Shown: positions 1 through 7,747, counted from the first letter of the stretch. The stretch is 32,028 bases of DNA from Burkholderia sp. Bp8963 (GCF_003854275.1 NZ_QTQP01000068.1:1-32028); one strand, 5' to 3'. Numbers and translations: made by a program. The notes: generated from the letters alone by a model not told the origin.

Positions 1-7
1 CCCCTTT

Positions 8-122
8 TGCCTGATGACCATAGCGAGTCGGTCCCACCCCTTCCCATCCCGAACAGGACCGTGAAACGACTCTACGCCGATGATAGTGCGGATTCCCGTG
101 TGAAAGTAGGTAATCGTCAGGC
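8..122 (+). rRNA. rrf: 5S ribosomal RNA
   Basis: This is a full-length 5S rRNA, the last gene of an rRNA operon whose 23S gene must lie left of the window. It carries the conserved internal segment around CCCATCCCGAACAGG and the GTGAAAC segment. The two termini pair with each other (GCCTGATGA near the start, TCGTCAGGC at the end). The sequence is typical of Burkholderia-type betaproteobacteria, which is the main taxonomic clue in the window. Exact ends are uncertain by a few bases. Confidence 0.95.
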
Positions 123-136
123 TCCCTCAAGCCAGA

Positions 137-164
137 AACCCCCGCCCGACAGGCGGGGGTTTTT
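137..164 (+). terminator. rRNA operon terminator
   Basis: A perfect 10-bp stem (AACCCCCGCC at 137-146 and GGCGGGGGTT at 152-161) has a 5-base loop and runs into TTTTT. It lies 15 bases after the 5S gene, as expected for the intrinsic terminator of an rRNA operon. Confidence 0.93.
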
Positions 165-283
165 GCATTGGCGCGGCGAAAATGCGTGGGGCCACCTGCG
201 CTACCCACGCCCACCGTCTATCGCAAATGAACGTTAGTTATTTTGTTCATGGGCACCTGCAGAGCGGTCCACGAGCGGCGCAA

Positions 284-478
284 TCAACGGCGCCGCAAGC
301 TCATATCCGCGCAATCCTGAGAGCGGTGCTTGAGAAGCATCGCTTCGAGCACCGTCGCGACCACGCATCTTTCGTGATCTGTCAGTGCGCGCAGTTCATC
401 GAAGGGCAATCGGAAATCGTCGCCAGGCCCAACTTCATTCTCATCGAACAGCAACGTGTCGGCGCTGACAGACAGCAT
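284..478 (-). CDS. possible small hypothetical protein
   Basis: A 64-residue reading frame with protein-like composition: an acidic stretch (DENEVGPGDD) is followed by a predicted helical part (LPFDELRALTDHERCVVATV). No ribosome binding site is visible before ATG 478 or the alternative TTG at 493. The family is not recognised. It could be a remnant of an accessory gene between the rRNA operon and the first mobile segment, or a chance frame. Confidence 0.3.
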   Translation of the reverse strand: MLSVSADTLLFDENEVGPGDDFRLPFDELRALTDHERCVVATVLEAMLLKHRSQDCADMSLRRR

Positions 479-550
479 ATAAAGCGCGTGCAAATCAATC
501 AGAAGGTGTTAGCCAACATCGTGAGGGCGCGTAATCGTACAAAAGGCTAA

Positions 551-1087
551 CCCGACGTTCTTGAGCGGCCGCTTCCGAACGCTCTGAACTGCCGCTTAGG
601 GTCGGCAACGGACCTTTGTTGAGTTGCCAGTTCAGTGTTCGTGAACGCCGATCTCCGGGATCGCATTGGCGATCTGATTGATTACACTCACCGAAATCCG
701 CAGTGGGCGATTGACGATACTTCGAGTGTCTAAGCCGGATAGCGTCTGCTCCTGCCAGCGGGGCAAGCTTCCAATTGGGGTTTGCTCTGTTTTTGCATTT
801 CGGCCTCCATTTTTTGCGTGCCACAAAATAAGCGGGTGCGTATAACTCTGCTTAAAATTAGCATCTTTTCCCAGTAAAGACGTTATTTGATTGATTGCTG
901 GCGCGCGGCCAACGATTGTTGCGGTATTTTTCTACAGCGAATCGCCATCCTAAATTTCATGTGCAACGTCTTGAAATTTATGGGAAATTTGGCATCAATG
1001 TCGCATGGCTGATTTCGCTGGTGAAATGTGCGATATTTAGTGCATCAGCGCCCATTGGTTTTGATGCCGTGGGATTTGTGCAAGCAA
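551..1087. other. gene-free stretch
   Basis: No convincing gene was seen. Open frames on both strands lack plausible starts and protein-like composition. The part from about 835 on is noticeably richer in A and T than the flanks, which suits a junction between chromosome and mobile DNA. Confidence 0.4.
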
Positions 1088-1127
1088 AAAATAAAATGGC
1101 CCGGAAGACGTTGGCAGTCGACCGGGC
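1088..1127 (-). terminator. possible intrinsic terminator on the minus strand
   Basis: Arms GCCCGG (1099-1104) and CCGGGC (1122-1127) flank a 17-base loop. Read on the minus strand, the stem is followed by a T-rich tract (ATTTTATTTTTT). It would stop transcripts coming from the AbrB-like gene to its right. The short stem and long loop keep confidence moderate. Confidence 0.4.
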
Positions 1128-1142
1128 TACGACACAGACCTA

Positions 1143-1285
1143 GTTTTTCACGAACACTGAGAAATTTTTATATCTCAATGACACATTTTTGACTGTCTTT
1201 GACAACCTGTGCAGAAGGTGGTAATTGGTGAAAAGTGCACCATTGATTTCATTGGAATTTTTCACTAAATCTAACGCGAACATCA
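1143..1285. repeat. cluster of transposon-end-like repeats (outer)
   Basis: This A+T-rich stretch holds several short motifs like those in the paired ends at 1292 and 9189. TTTTTCAC occurs at about 1144. A minus-strand TGTCAAAGACAGTCAAAAA ends outermost at 1204. TTTTTCACTAAAT occurs at about 1257, close to ATTTTCACTAAAT in the right end near 9121. The motifs suggest one or more older transposon ends abutting the left end at 1292. This is inference from short motifs only. Confidence 0.35.
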
Positions 1286-1291
1286 AGCCCC

Positions 1292-1351
1292 TGTCTCGCA
1301 AATAGTGAAAAAATTGGGCGGATGTGTCACAAAACGTGAAAATTCTCGAGG
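1292..1351 (+). repeat. candidate left end of a Tn7/Tn5053-like element
   Basis: Reading inward, the stretch begins TGTCTCGCAAATAGTGAAAA and ends with GTGAAAATTCTCGAGG (1336-1351). The minus strand from 9189 inward begins TGTC and contains TAGTGAAAAA and GTGAAAATTCTCGGAGG in the same order. TGTC termini with several internal transposase-binding repeats are the usual end design of Tn7- and Tn5053-family elements. The 5 bases outside the two ends differ (GCCCC here, ACCTG at the other side), so no target duplication supports a single insertion. Confidence 0.5.
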
Positions 1352-1371
1352 GTGGGCCGCCGAGGCCCGTG
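1347..1371. repeat. palindromic repeat, copy A
   Basis: This 25-base unit matches the unit at 1834-1858 at 22 of 25 positions. Its core is a hairpin with stem GGGCC/GGCCC. One change relative to copy B is compensatory (a C-G pair here is an A-T pair there). That points to a conserved hairpin rather than chance similarity. Confidence 0.55.
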
Positions 1372-1427
1372 GGGCAAGGCTCGAGGATGAGCCAGCGTTG
1401 CCGAAAAATAGTCCTGCTGCTGTCGCG

Positions 1428-1649
1428 TTATGACTTGTTCAGTCCGGAAATTTGGCGACACTCCGCATAACGATTCCGAATTACTGCTGATCCGGGTTCG
1501 GCGACCAGATCAAGTTCAAGCACGTCTCCAGCTTGCCACCCCTGGGCCAACAATTCGTTAAAGAGATCATCAGGTAGCTGGAGAATCCCATCGCCACTCC
1601 CATCAAGGGGGTCTTGAATCTCAATGATCCAGCGCTTCGCGGAAGTCAC
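1428..1649 (-). CDS. AbrB/MazE-like small DNA-binding protein
   Basis: A 73-residue protein. The segment ILQLPDDLFNELLAQGWQAGDVLEL has the look of an AbrB/SpoVT/MazE swapped-hairpin domain: a hydrophobic strand, LP, a short helix, GW, then GDxLxL. Members of this family bind DNA as dimers and often serve as antitoxins or transition regulators. I chose GTG 1649 because GGAG lies 7 bases upstream; a longer TTG start at 1709 has no such site. No toxin partner is next to it. It faces away from the zinc-finger gene at 1927, so a shared control region is possible. Confidence 0.6.
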   Translation of the reverse strand: MTSAKRWIIEIQDPLDGSGDGILQLPDDLFNELLAQGWQAGDVLELDLVAEPGSAVIRNRYAECRQISGLNKS

Positions 1650-1833
1650 TTCATATCTCCATATGATTGGCACGATTGACCGGGATGCGGCACGGCTGTC
1701 GCGCCCCAAATACTGCGATGCCGCGGGAAGCCGCTGGGAGCGCTATTGCATGCTACACCCGGTGCGTCGCGCCGACGGAGCGTCGACCTGATAGGCGTGA
1801 ATCGCACAAGCACCATGAGCGGCGGAAAATCTG

Positions 1834-1858
1834 CGAGGGTGGGACGCCGCGTCCCGTG
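1834..1858. repeat. palindromic repeat, copy B
   Basis: Second copy of the 25-base unit at 1347-1371. Here the palindrome is longer and perfect: GGGACGC-C-GCGTCCC (1841-1855). The homology continues upstream as an AAAAT tract. The copy lies about 70 bases before the first zinc-finger gene, so it could act in its leader or promoter. Confidence 0.55.
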
Positions 1859-1926
1859 AGCTGGCTTCAAATGACCCTGGCACCGAACACGGTCGGCCCA
1901 CTTCGATTCCTCTGTGGAGCACGACC

Positions 1927-2370
1927 ATGAAATCGGATCGGATCTGCGCTGGCTGCGGCGCACCCTTCACTCCGCTCTTACACATCCCGCATCAACGCTT
2001 CTGCTCGGCAAAGGCGTGCCAGCGTGCTCGCCGGCGTGCATGGCAGCACCAGCGCATGCGGGTCGACCCCGACTATCGCGAGAATCAGATCCGCGCCCAG
2101 GCCAGTTGGCGGGCCCGACATCCTGACTACTGGCGGCACTACCGCGAGACGCACCCGGCCTATCGCGATCGCAATTGCGCGATGCAGCGACGACGAAATG
2201 CGCAGCGCACTGCTAGTGCTGTTGCAAACATGGACGTGTGGCCGGCCCATCGCCCGCTGGCATCTGGGTTCTACATCCTGCGCAACGCGGTTGAGGCAGG
2301 CGTTGCAAAGATGAACGCGTGGACGGTGCACATCGCCGTGCTATCTGAGCCGAGGCCTGTTCCGGCGTGA
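1927..2370 (+). CDS. small zinc-finger protein, cassette 1
   Basis: A 147-residue protein with four cysteines at the N-terminus (C7, C10, C26, C31; CAGC...FCSAKACQ), a probable zinc-binding knuckle. A very basic stretch (ARRRAWQHQRMR) and a W/Y/R-rich middle follow, suggesting nucleic-acid binding. GGAG lies 8 bases before the ATG. It is the first gene of the recombinase/ParB cassette. A homologue of identical length and the same cysteine spacing precedes the second recombinase (9822), so it is part of the module and not a bystander. The exact function is unknown; accessory protein or regulator of the recombinase is inference. Confidence 0.75.
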   Translation: MKSDRICAGCGAPFTPLLHIPHQRFCSAKACQRARRRAWQHQRMRVDPDYRENQIRAQASWRARHPDYWRHYRETHPAYRDRNCAMQRRRNAQRTASAVANMDVWPAHRPLASGFYILRNAVEAGVAKMNAWTVHIAVLSEPRPVPA

Positions 2371-2421
2371 TTGCAAAGAGATGACGTGTACGACAAGGGT
2401 CTATGGCCTGCTACCTTGGCT
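2368..2421 (+). promoter_or_regulatory. conserved noncoding block before recombinase 1
   Basis: TGATTGCAAAGAGATGAC (2368-2385) is identical to 10263-10280 at the same place in cassette 2, starting at the zinc-finger stop codon. A second, weaker match (GGG...GCCTGCTAC) follows 11-12 bases later in both. Only the first 3 bases are coding, and the flanking coding DNA is visibly diverged. The block is therefore probably a promoter, operator or recombinase/ParB binding site. Confidence 0.55.
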
Positions 2422-2535
2422 GTGTACTCGCTCGCATTCGACGTCATTGCAAGGCGCGACGCGTTCGCCGATACAAATTCCCTAGTTGATGTCGGGGTGG
2501 CGCAGCGAGGGGCGGTTGCCAGTGGGAGCTGGATC

Positions 2536-4101
2536 GTGGACCTCGATTGCACATGCGAATCCTTTGACGAGCAGGCCTGCAGGATGCGGGCTGCTGAATA
2601 CGTTCGGATGTCGACGGAGCACCAGCAATACTCGACGGAGAATCAGCGTGATCGCATTCGCGACTACGCTGCTCGTCGCGATCTCGAGATCGTGCGGACC
2701 TACGCCGACGAGGGTAAAAGTGGTTTGCGAATCGATGGGCGCCAAGCGCTGCAGCAACTGATCCGGGACGTGGAAACCGGCATGGCCGATTTCCAGGTAA
2801 TCCTCGTTTACGACGTAAGCCGCTGGGGACGATTCCAGGATGCAGACGAAAGTGCCTATTACGAGTACATCTGCCGGCGCGCAGGCATCCAGGTCGCCTA
2901 TTGCGCTGAACAGTTCGAGAACGACGGCTCGCCAGTTTCGACGATCGTCAAAGGTGTGAAGCGTGCGATGGCCGGTGAGTACAGCCGCGAGTTGTCAGCG
3001 AAGGTCTTCGCCGGTCAGTGTCGGTTGATCGAGCTCGGTTTCCGGCAAGGCGGGCCTGCAGGTTATGCGTTGCGCCGGATCCTGGTGGATGAGCATGGTC
3101 TCATGAAGGGGGAGTTGCAACGCGGTCAGCACAAGTGCCTGCAGACGGACCGCGTCATTCTGATGCCCGGCCCGGACAGCGAGGTTCGAATCGTCAACCT
3201 CATCTACAGCTGGTTCATCGACGAGTCACTCAACGAGCACGAGATCGCCGCTCGCCTGAACGGCATGAACGTTCAGACGGACCTTGGGCGTCCCTGGACT
3301 CGGGCAACTATTCGGGAGGTGTTGACCAACGAAAAGTACATCGGCAACAACGTCTACAACCGTGTGTCGTTCAAGCTGAAGAAATCGCGCGTCACGAATC
3401 CGTCCGAGATGTGGATACGCAAGGAGGGCGCGTTCGAATCCATCGTGCCGAGCGAAACGTTCTATACCGCGCAGGGCATCATGCGGGCGCGCGCCCGGCG
3501 CTACTCGAGTGAGGAGCTTATCGAGCGTCTGCGAAATCTGTACCGAAGCCGAGGCTTTCTATCGGGCGTCGTGATCGACGAAACGGAGGGCATGCCGTCC
3601 ACCTCGGTTTATGTATATCGCTTCGGCAGCTTGATTCGTGCATACCAGACGGTTGGCTTCACGCCGGGCCGTGACTATCGTTATATCGAAACGAATCGCT
3701 TCATTCGGCAACTGCATCCAGAGATCGTTGCCGAGACGGAAAAGAAGATCGCGGATCTCGGCGGATCCGTGTCGCGTGATCCGGCGACGGACCTGCTGAC
3801 CGTGAATAGGGAGTTCACTGCCTGCATCGTGCTGTCACGGTGTCAGGTGCGCGGCAGCGGCCGTAACCGCTGGAAGGTGCGGTTCGACACGAGCCTGCTG
3901 CCGGATATCACCGTGGCAGTCAGGCTGGACCAGAGCAACTCGACTGCGCTCGACTACTACCTGCTGCCGCACATCGACTTTTGGCAGCCTCGTATCAGCC
4001 TCGCGGACTGGAATCCGATCGAGTTCGAGAGCTATCGCTTTGACACGCTGGACTACTTATACGGTATGGCACAGCGTGCTCGGCTGAGGAGAAGAGCATG
4101 A
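2536..4101 (+). CDS. serine recombinase, cassette 1
   Basis: A 521-residue resolvase/invertase-superfamily recombinase. The catalytic domain begins EYVRMSTEHQ with the nucleophile serine at S26. The conserved arginines lie in DVSRWGR (R96) and GEYSREL (R151). A Recombinase domain follows (GGPAGYALRR, then WTRATIREVLTNEKYIGNNVYN). The C-terminal about 200 residues are unlike the zinc-ribbon/coiled-coil tail of phage integrases and are not recognised. I chose GTG 2536 because GGGAG lies 7 bases upstream, and this start gives exactly the length of the second copy. Its stop overlaps the next start (ATGA). It probably catalyses site-specific recombination of the element; the target site is unknown. 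Confidence 0.9.
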   Translation: MDLDCTCESFDEQACRMRAAEYVRMSTEHQQYSTENQRDRIRDYAARRDLEIVRTYADEGKSGLRIDGRQALQQLIRDVETGMADFQVILVYDVSRWGRFQDADESAYYEYICRRAGIQVAYCAEQFENDGSPVSTIVKGVKRAMAGEYSRELSAKVFAGQCRLIELGFRQGGPAGYALRRILVDEHGLMKGELQRGQHKCLQTDRVILMPGPDSEVRIVNLIYSWFIDESLNEHEIAARLNGMNVQTDLGRPWTRATIREVLTNEKYIGNNVYNRVSFKLKKSRVTNPSEMWIRKEGAFESIVPSETFYTAQGIMRARARRYSSEELIERLRNLYRSRGFLSGVVIDETEGMPSTSVYVYRFGSLIRAYQTVGFTPGRDYRYIETNRFIRQLHPEIVAETEKKIADLGGSVSRDPATDLLTVNREFTACIVLSRCQVRGSGRNRWKVRFDTSLLPDITVAVRLDQSNSTALDYYLLPHIDFWQPRISLADWNPIEFESYRFDTLDYLYGMAQRARLRRRA

Positions 4102-5000
4102 CTCAGCGCGAGCAGCCCGGTGAGGTCCGGATGATCCCCATCAGCCAGATCGAGGTGATCAATCCTCGCGAGCGCAATGGTCGCGTCTTCGACGAAATCG
4201 TCAGCAACATCAAGACGATCGGCCTGAAGAAACCGATTCTCGTCACGCCGCGGGCAACGGCAAGTGGTGTGGAGAAGTATCTGCTCGTGTGTGGGGAGGG
4301 ACGACTGAAGGCGTTCCGATCGCTCGGCGAAACGACGATACCCGCGCTGGTGGTGAGCGTGAGCGACGAAGACGCGTTCATCATGAGCCTGACGGAGAAC
4401 ATCGCGAGACGGCAATGCCGACCGCTCGAGTTGCTCGCCGGAATTCGCGAACTGCAGGAGCGCGGATACGCACCGAAGGCGATCGCCGAGAAGACGGGCC
4501 TCACGCAGCACTACGTGCAGGGAATCCTGACGCTTCTGCATCAGGGTGAGGAGCGACTCGTGATCGCAGTGGAGAAAGGCCGAATTCCGCTGAATGCAGC
4601 GTTATCGATTGTTGGTGCCGGCGACGACGATGAGGCGATCCAAGCGGCACTGCAGGAGGCATATGAATCGGGGAGATTGCGCGGGCGTCAGCTGATGGAC
4701 GCTCGGCGCGTCATCGAGCGGAGGAAAGCGCTCGGCCGGACGGCGAATCGAAACATGACGCGCAAGGTGATGGACGTGACTACATCGAGTCTCGTCCGAA
4801 CGTATCAGCATGAAGTTGAGCGGCAGAAAGCGATGGTGCGCAAGGCAGAGTTTACGCAGCAGCGGTTGCTGTTCATTGTCGGTGCCCTCAGGCAGCTATT
4901 TGCCGACGAGAATTTCGTCAACCTGCTGCGCGCTGAGGAGCTGGCGACGTTGCCGAAGTATTTGGCGGAACGTGTGTGGCCGAGCGGGAGTCCAGCATGA
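4098..5000 (+). CDS. ParB-like protein, cassette 1
   Basis: A 300-residue ParB/Spo0J-superfamily protein. The N-terminal ParB domain has the nucleotide box GEGRLKAFR (67-75), where classical ParB has GERRxRA. The second motif TENIARRQCRPLE (99-111) is well preserved. A helix-turn-helix follows (APKAIAEKTGLTQHYVQGIL, about 125-144). The C-terminal third is basic and probably helical. It overlaps the recombinase upstream and the RepB-like gene downstream by 4 bases each, so the three are translationally coupled. No ParA is present. A role as a CTP-switch or site-specific DNA-binding partner of the recombinase is inferred. Confidence 0.85.
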   Translation: MTQREQPGEVRMIPISQIEVINPRERNGRVFDEIVSNIKTIGLKKPILVTPRATASGVEKYLLVCGEGRLKAFRSLGETTIPALVVSVSDEDAFIMSLTENIARRQCRPLELLAGIRELQERGYAPKAIAEKTGLTQHYVQGILTLLHQGEERLVIAVEKGRIPLNAALSIVGAGDDDEAIQAALQEAYESGRLRGRQLMDARRVIERRKALGRTANRNMTRKVMDVTTSSLVRTYQHEVERQKAMVRKAEFTQQRLLFIVGALRQLFADENFVNLLRAEELATLPKYLAERVWPSGSPA

Positions 5001-5914
5001 CCGGCGTAGCACTTGGATTTATTCCGGAACCACTGTCCGTTCCGATCACGAGCATCCTGCCGTCACGGCGCACACCTGCCGGGATGATGATTTCGCGCAA
5101 GTTCAAGCAGATTAGAAGCTCCATCGAAGAGGTGGGCTTGATCGAGCCGCTTTCGGTGATGCCGGTTGACCAGGCATCGGGCAACCACGTCCTGCTCGAT
5201 GGGCATCTGCGATTGATCGCGTTGCAGGAGCTACAGTTCAGCACCGTGTCCTGCCTAGTTGCCACGGACGATGAGAGCTACACGTATAACAACCGCGTCA
5301 ATCGACTATCGACCATCCAGGAGCACTTCATGATACGTCGGGCCGTTGAACGGGGCGTGTCCCCGGAGCGACTTGCGAAAGCGCTATCGGTGGACGTGTC
5401 GCAGATCATCAAGAGGATGGCATTGCTGGATGGGATTTGCGCTGAAGCGACTGAGCTGTTGAAGGACCGGCAGTTTTCGCCAGAGCTCGCACGAGCGCTA
5501 CGCAAGATGAAACCGACGAGACAGGTCGAGTGCGTCGAACTGATGGTGGCAGCGAACAACCTGTCTGTCTCGTACGCTGAAGCGTTGCTCGTTGCAACGC
5601 CGGCCTCTAGGTTGATCGAAGGGAAGAAGCCCAAGAAGCTTGCGGGCGTAAGTCCTGAACAGATGGCGAAGATGGAGCGGGAGATGAGCAATCTGCAGGG
5701 ACAGTACAAGCTGGTCGAGCAGACGTACGGACAAGACGTGCTCAATCTTGTGCTGGCAAAGGGCTATCTGGCTCGATTGCTGGAGAATGAGTCCGTGCGG
5801 ATGTATCTGCAGCAGAATCAGGCTGATCTAGTATCAGAGCTGGAGGCGATCGTTGATACGATCACCTTGGATCAAAATAGACTCGAGCCAGCTGATCAAG
5901 GAGCAGAAGGATGA
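4997..5914 (+). CDS. ParB/RepB C-terminal-domain protein, cassette 1
   Basis: A 305-residue protein related to plasmid RepB/ParB proteins. It has a ParB-like N-terminal fold (SRKFKQIRSSIEEVGLIEPL, about 34-53). The segment VLLDGHLRLIAL sits where the GERR CTP motif should be, so nucleotide binding is probably altered or lost. A helix-turn-helix (ERLAKALSVDVSQIIKRM) and a long helical RepB-type C-terminus follow. The start ATG 4997 overlaps the upstream stop. It may form a heteromeric complex with the upstream ParB-like protein; this pairing is conserved in cassette 2. Confidence 0.82.
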   Translation: MTGVALGFIPEPLSVPITSILPSRRTPAGMMISRKFKQIRSSIEEVGLIEPLSVMPVDQASGNHVLLDGHLRLIALQELQFSTVSCLVATDDESYTYNNRVNRLSTIQEHFMIRRAVERGVSPERLAKALSVDVSQIIKRMALLDGICAEATELLKDRQFSPELARALRKMKPTRQVECVELMVAANNLSVSYAEALLVATPASRLIEGKKPKKLAGVSPEQMAKMEREMSNLQGQYKLVEQTYGQDVLNLVLAKGYLARLLENESVRMYLQQNQADLVSELEAIVDTITLDQNRLEPADQGAEG

Positions 5915-6228
5915 ACTTCGGATTCCATATCGAATTGTAGGCATATCTCTATTCTCAAATCCGGTTTGCGGTCGAGTGCTATGCCGACCGGCGCCGAAAT
6001 TTCGTTCATGAATTGTTTGCCGAGCTGGCCATCATTGCTAGTGGGTATCTCGACAGATCGTTGAACTCGACGGTCGCGATCCTTGCTTACACGGACCGGT
6101 GTGTCTATGCTGGGGGTATCCAATCCCGAGTACCCCTCGTGCGGACGTGTGACATCAGGTCAAAATTCGGGTTAGGTTGTGTGACAGCATTGAACTCGAC
6201 CGATGCGAACTCATGGAAAGGCATTGAA
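5911..6228 (+). pseudogene. possible broken fifth cassette gene
   Basis: An ATG at 5911 overlaps the RepB-like stop (ATGA) just after AGAAGG. The frame reads nine codons, hits TAG at 5938, and is then open for nearly 600 bases, straight into the antitoxin at 6229. The residues after the TAG (AYLYSQIRFAVECYADRRRN) look protein-like. It may be a gene inactivated by a nonsense mutation, or noncoding DNA that happens to stay open. Cassette 2 has no obvious equivalent. Confidence 0.28.
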
Positions 6229-6513
6229 ATGGATGTTAAGGATATGAGCGAAGGGAAGGATCGATTTCCCGACAACCATCAGCAAGACATCTCACCGGAT
6301 GTAATGGACATGCTTACCGCCCAGGTTCAACGGATGGTCGACGAATCGGGCAATCCGGCAGGGTTCGACGCTCGATCGTGGCTAAGCGACTGGCTACGCA
6401 CTCCGGTACCGGCTCTCGATAATCGATTGCCCATAGAGTATCTTGGCAACGCCGAAGGCATTGATCTGGTTTCTCGGATGCTGGCAAGTGCCCAAACCGG
6501 TGCATACTGGTAG
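6229..6513 (+). CDS. MbcA/ParS-type antitoxin, toxin-binding domain
   Basis: A 94-residue protein. Its C-terminus (WLSDWLRTPVPALDNRLPIE, then a G-x-x-LV segment and a terminal GAYW) fits the Xre/MbcA/ParS toxin-binding domain (DUF2384 family). These antitoxins normally neutralise RES-domain toxins. The N-terminal DNA-binding half is short or absent, and no RES toxin gene lies next to it, so it appears orphaned. A GGAAAGG sequence lies 6 bases before the ATG. It follows cassette 1 on the same strand. Confidence 0.6.
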   Translation: MDVKDMSEGKDRFPDNHQQDISPDVMDMLTAQVQRMVDESGNPAGFDARSWLSDWLRTPVPALDNRLPIEYLGNAEGIDLVSRMLASAQTGAYW

Positions 6514-6630
6514 AGCGTCGATCTCTCTCATCGCGCGGTACAGCGCGAGCTTCACCGGCATCTACAGGTCTTCAGTGCAAGGCTTTCGATTGGACGTATA
6601 GTGGTTTGTCTGCAATCCGCTACATCCAGA

Positions 6631-6981
6631 TCACGAGCTTGTAGTGGCCTCGAAAACATTCGTTGCTTGTGGCGCGGTGATGCCTGAGCACTGATCACAG
6701 ACAACAGCTAGGTAGTCGATTTCAAGGCTTCGCATTGAGAAGCCTTCGTTCAAAGCAGCGCTAGCTAGATAGGTCAGATGGAAGCGGGTCATGTCGACAG
6801 GGCCCTGGCATCGCGCGCAAACCTCAACAGGACCAATGCCGGGGTGTGAGATTGGTGTCCTTTCGCGCGCATCGCGGAGTTGCGCAAGTTGTTTCTCGGT
6901 GAATAGCTCGGTCGACCTTTTCAATGCCTCGCATGTGATGAACGGCGCATCATCCTCGCAATTTCTTAGACTGAACGTCAT
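6631..6981 (-). CDS. hypothetical protein with two CxxC motifs
   Basis: A 116-residue protein with two cysteine pairs in its C-terminal half (VCARC and VCDQC), probably one zinc-ribbon site. ATG 6981 is preferred because residues upstream in the longer frame (to 7227) look random; the ribosome site (AGGA) is rather far away. The pattern C-x-x-C, about 40 residues, V-C-D-x-C recurs in the protein at 15239-15475, so the two may be distant relatives. Function unknown. Confidence 0.5.
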   Translation of the reverse strand: MTFSLRNCEDDAPFITCEALKRSTELFTEKQLAQLRDARERTPISHPGIGPVEVCARCQGPVDMTRFHLTYLASAALNEGFSMRSLEIDYLAVVCDQCSGITAPQATNVFEATTSS

Positions 6982-7428
6982 TGTTGCTGTTTTCGTCCTA
7001 TGCCGGTTGTCGAGCCGGCCCTTGATTGCTTTGCAAATAAAACCTTCCTGAGGCTCCCTCTGTTCTCCACGTTCCAGGGGGAATATAGGCCGGCATTTCG
7101 AAAGTACCAAGCTAAGTTTCATTTGAGTTGCCGTACGACATGGCACCTCAGTCTCGCGACAAACTACTGAACAACGATAAGCTCGTGTTTTCTGGTCGAA
7201 AAATATCCTATATGCCATCCTGATCAATAAATTGGGGTCTTAGATTTCCTCTCGAATTCTATGACTGACCGTACCATCGGACTCAATAGAGACATTTGCG
7301 TGCACGGAGGTGCCTCAAGCATTACGGTTGGGGAGCATGACCTGTCGGCAATACACAAATTGGGCCGCCTGAGGCTACCGACGAAGGTGCTACCATGCAC
7401 GTATTCTGTAACAAAAAAGGGTATCACT

Positions 7429-7716
7429 ATGAGCGAAACAACTTTTACGTTTCGGGTCGATGATGCCCTGAAAATGGCGTTCTCCGCCGCGGCGAAGGCC
7501 AATGATAGAACGGGCGCTCAGCTCTTGCGCGACTTCATGCGGGACTACGTCGAGCAGCAACAAAAAACAGAGGAATACGACGCATGGCTGAGCGCCAAGG
7601 TCGAACGGTCGCGTGCCTCAGCCGACACTGGTAATTTAGAGTCGGCTTCCAAAGTCGACGCTAAGTTCGCAGCGCGTCGTGCTACGGCACGTCGCCGGCT
7701 TGATGCGCCGAAGTAA
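7429..7716 (+). CDS. ribbon-helix-helix antitoxin
   Basis: A 95-residue protein. The N-terminus FTFRVDDALKMAFSAAAKAN followed by AQLLRDFMRDYV has the strand-helix-helix layout of RelB/ParD-type antitoxins. The charged C-terminus (KFAARRATARRRLD) matches the toxin-binding tail of that group. A toxin of the RelE/ParE type would normally follow. Instead the next 570 bases hold a TniQ fragment on the other strand, so the partner seems to have been lost. AAGGG lies about 8 bases before the ATG. Confidence 0.7.
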   Translation: MSETTFTFRVDDALKMAFSAAAKANDRTGAQLLRDFMRDYVEQQQKTEEYDAWLSAKVERSRASADTGNLESASKVDAKFAARRATARRRLDAPK

Positions 7717-7747
7717 TGGCATCTATTCCGGATGCCAGAAGTTCATA

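Noticed and set aside
1199..1227. Promoter-like TTGACA with a 17-base spacer and TAATTG
   Set aside because: No plus-strand gene follows for 700 bases, and the TTTGACA is better explained as part of a transposon-end-like repeat.
2371..2535. Longer N-terminus for recombinase 1 starting at TTG 2371
   Set aside because: The conserved noncoding block covers this start, the added residues look random, and GTG 2536 has a good ribosome site and gives the same length as copy 2.
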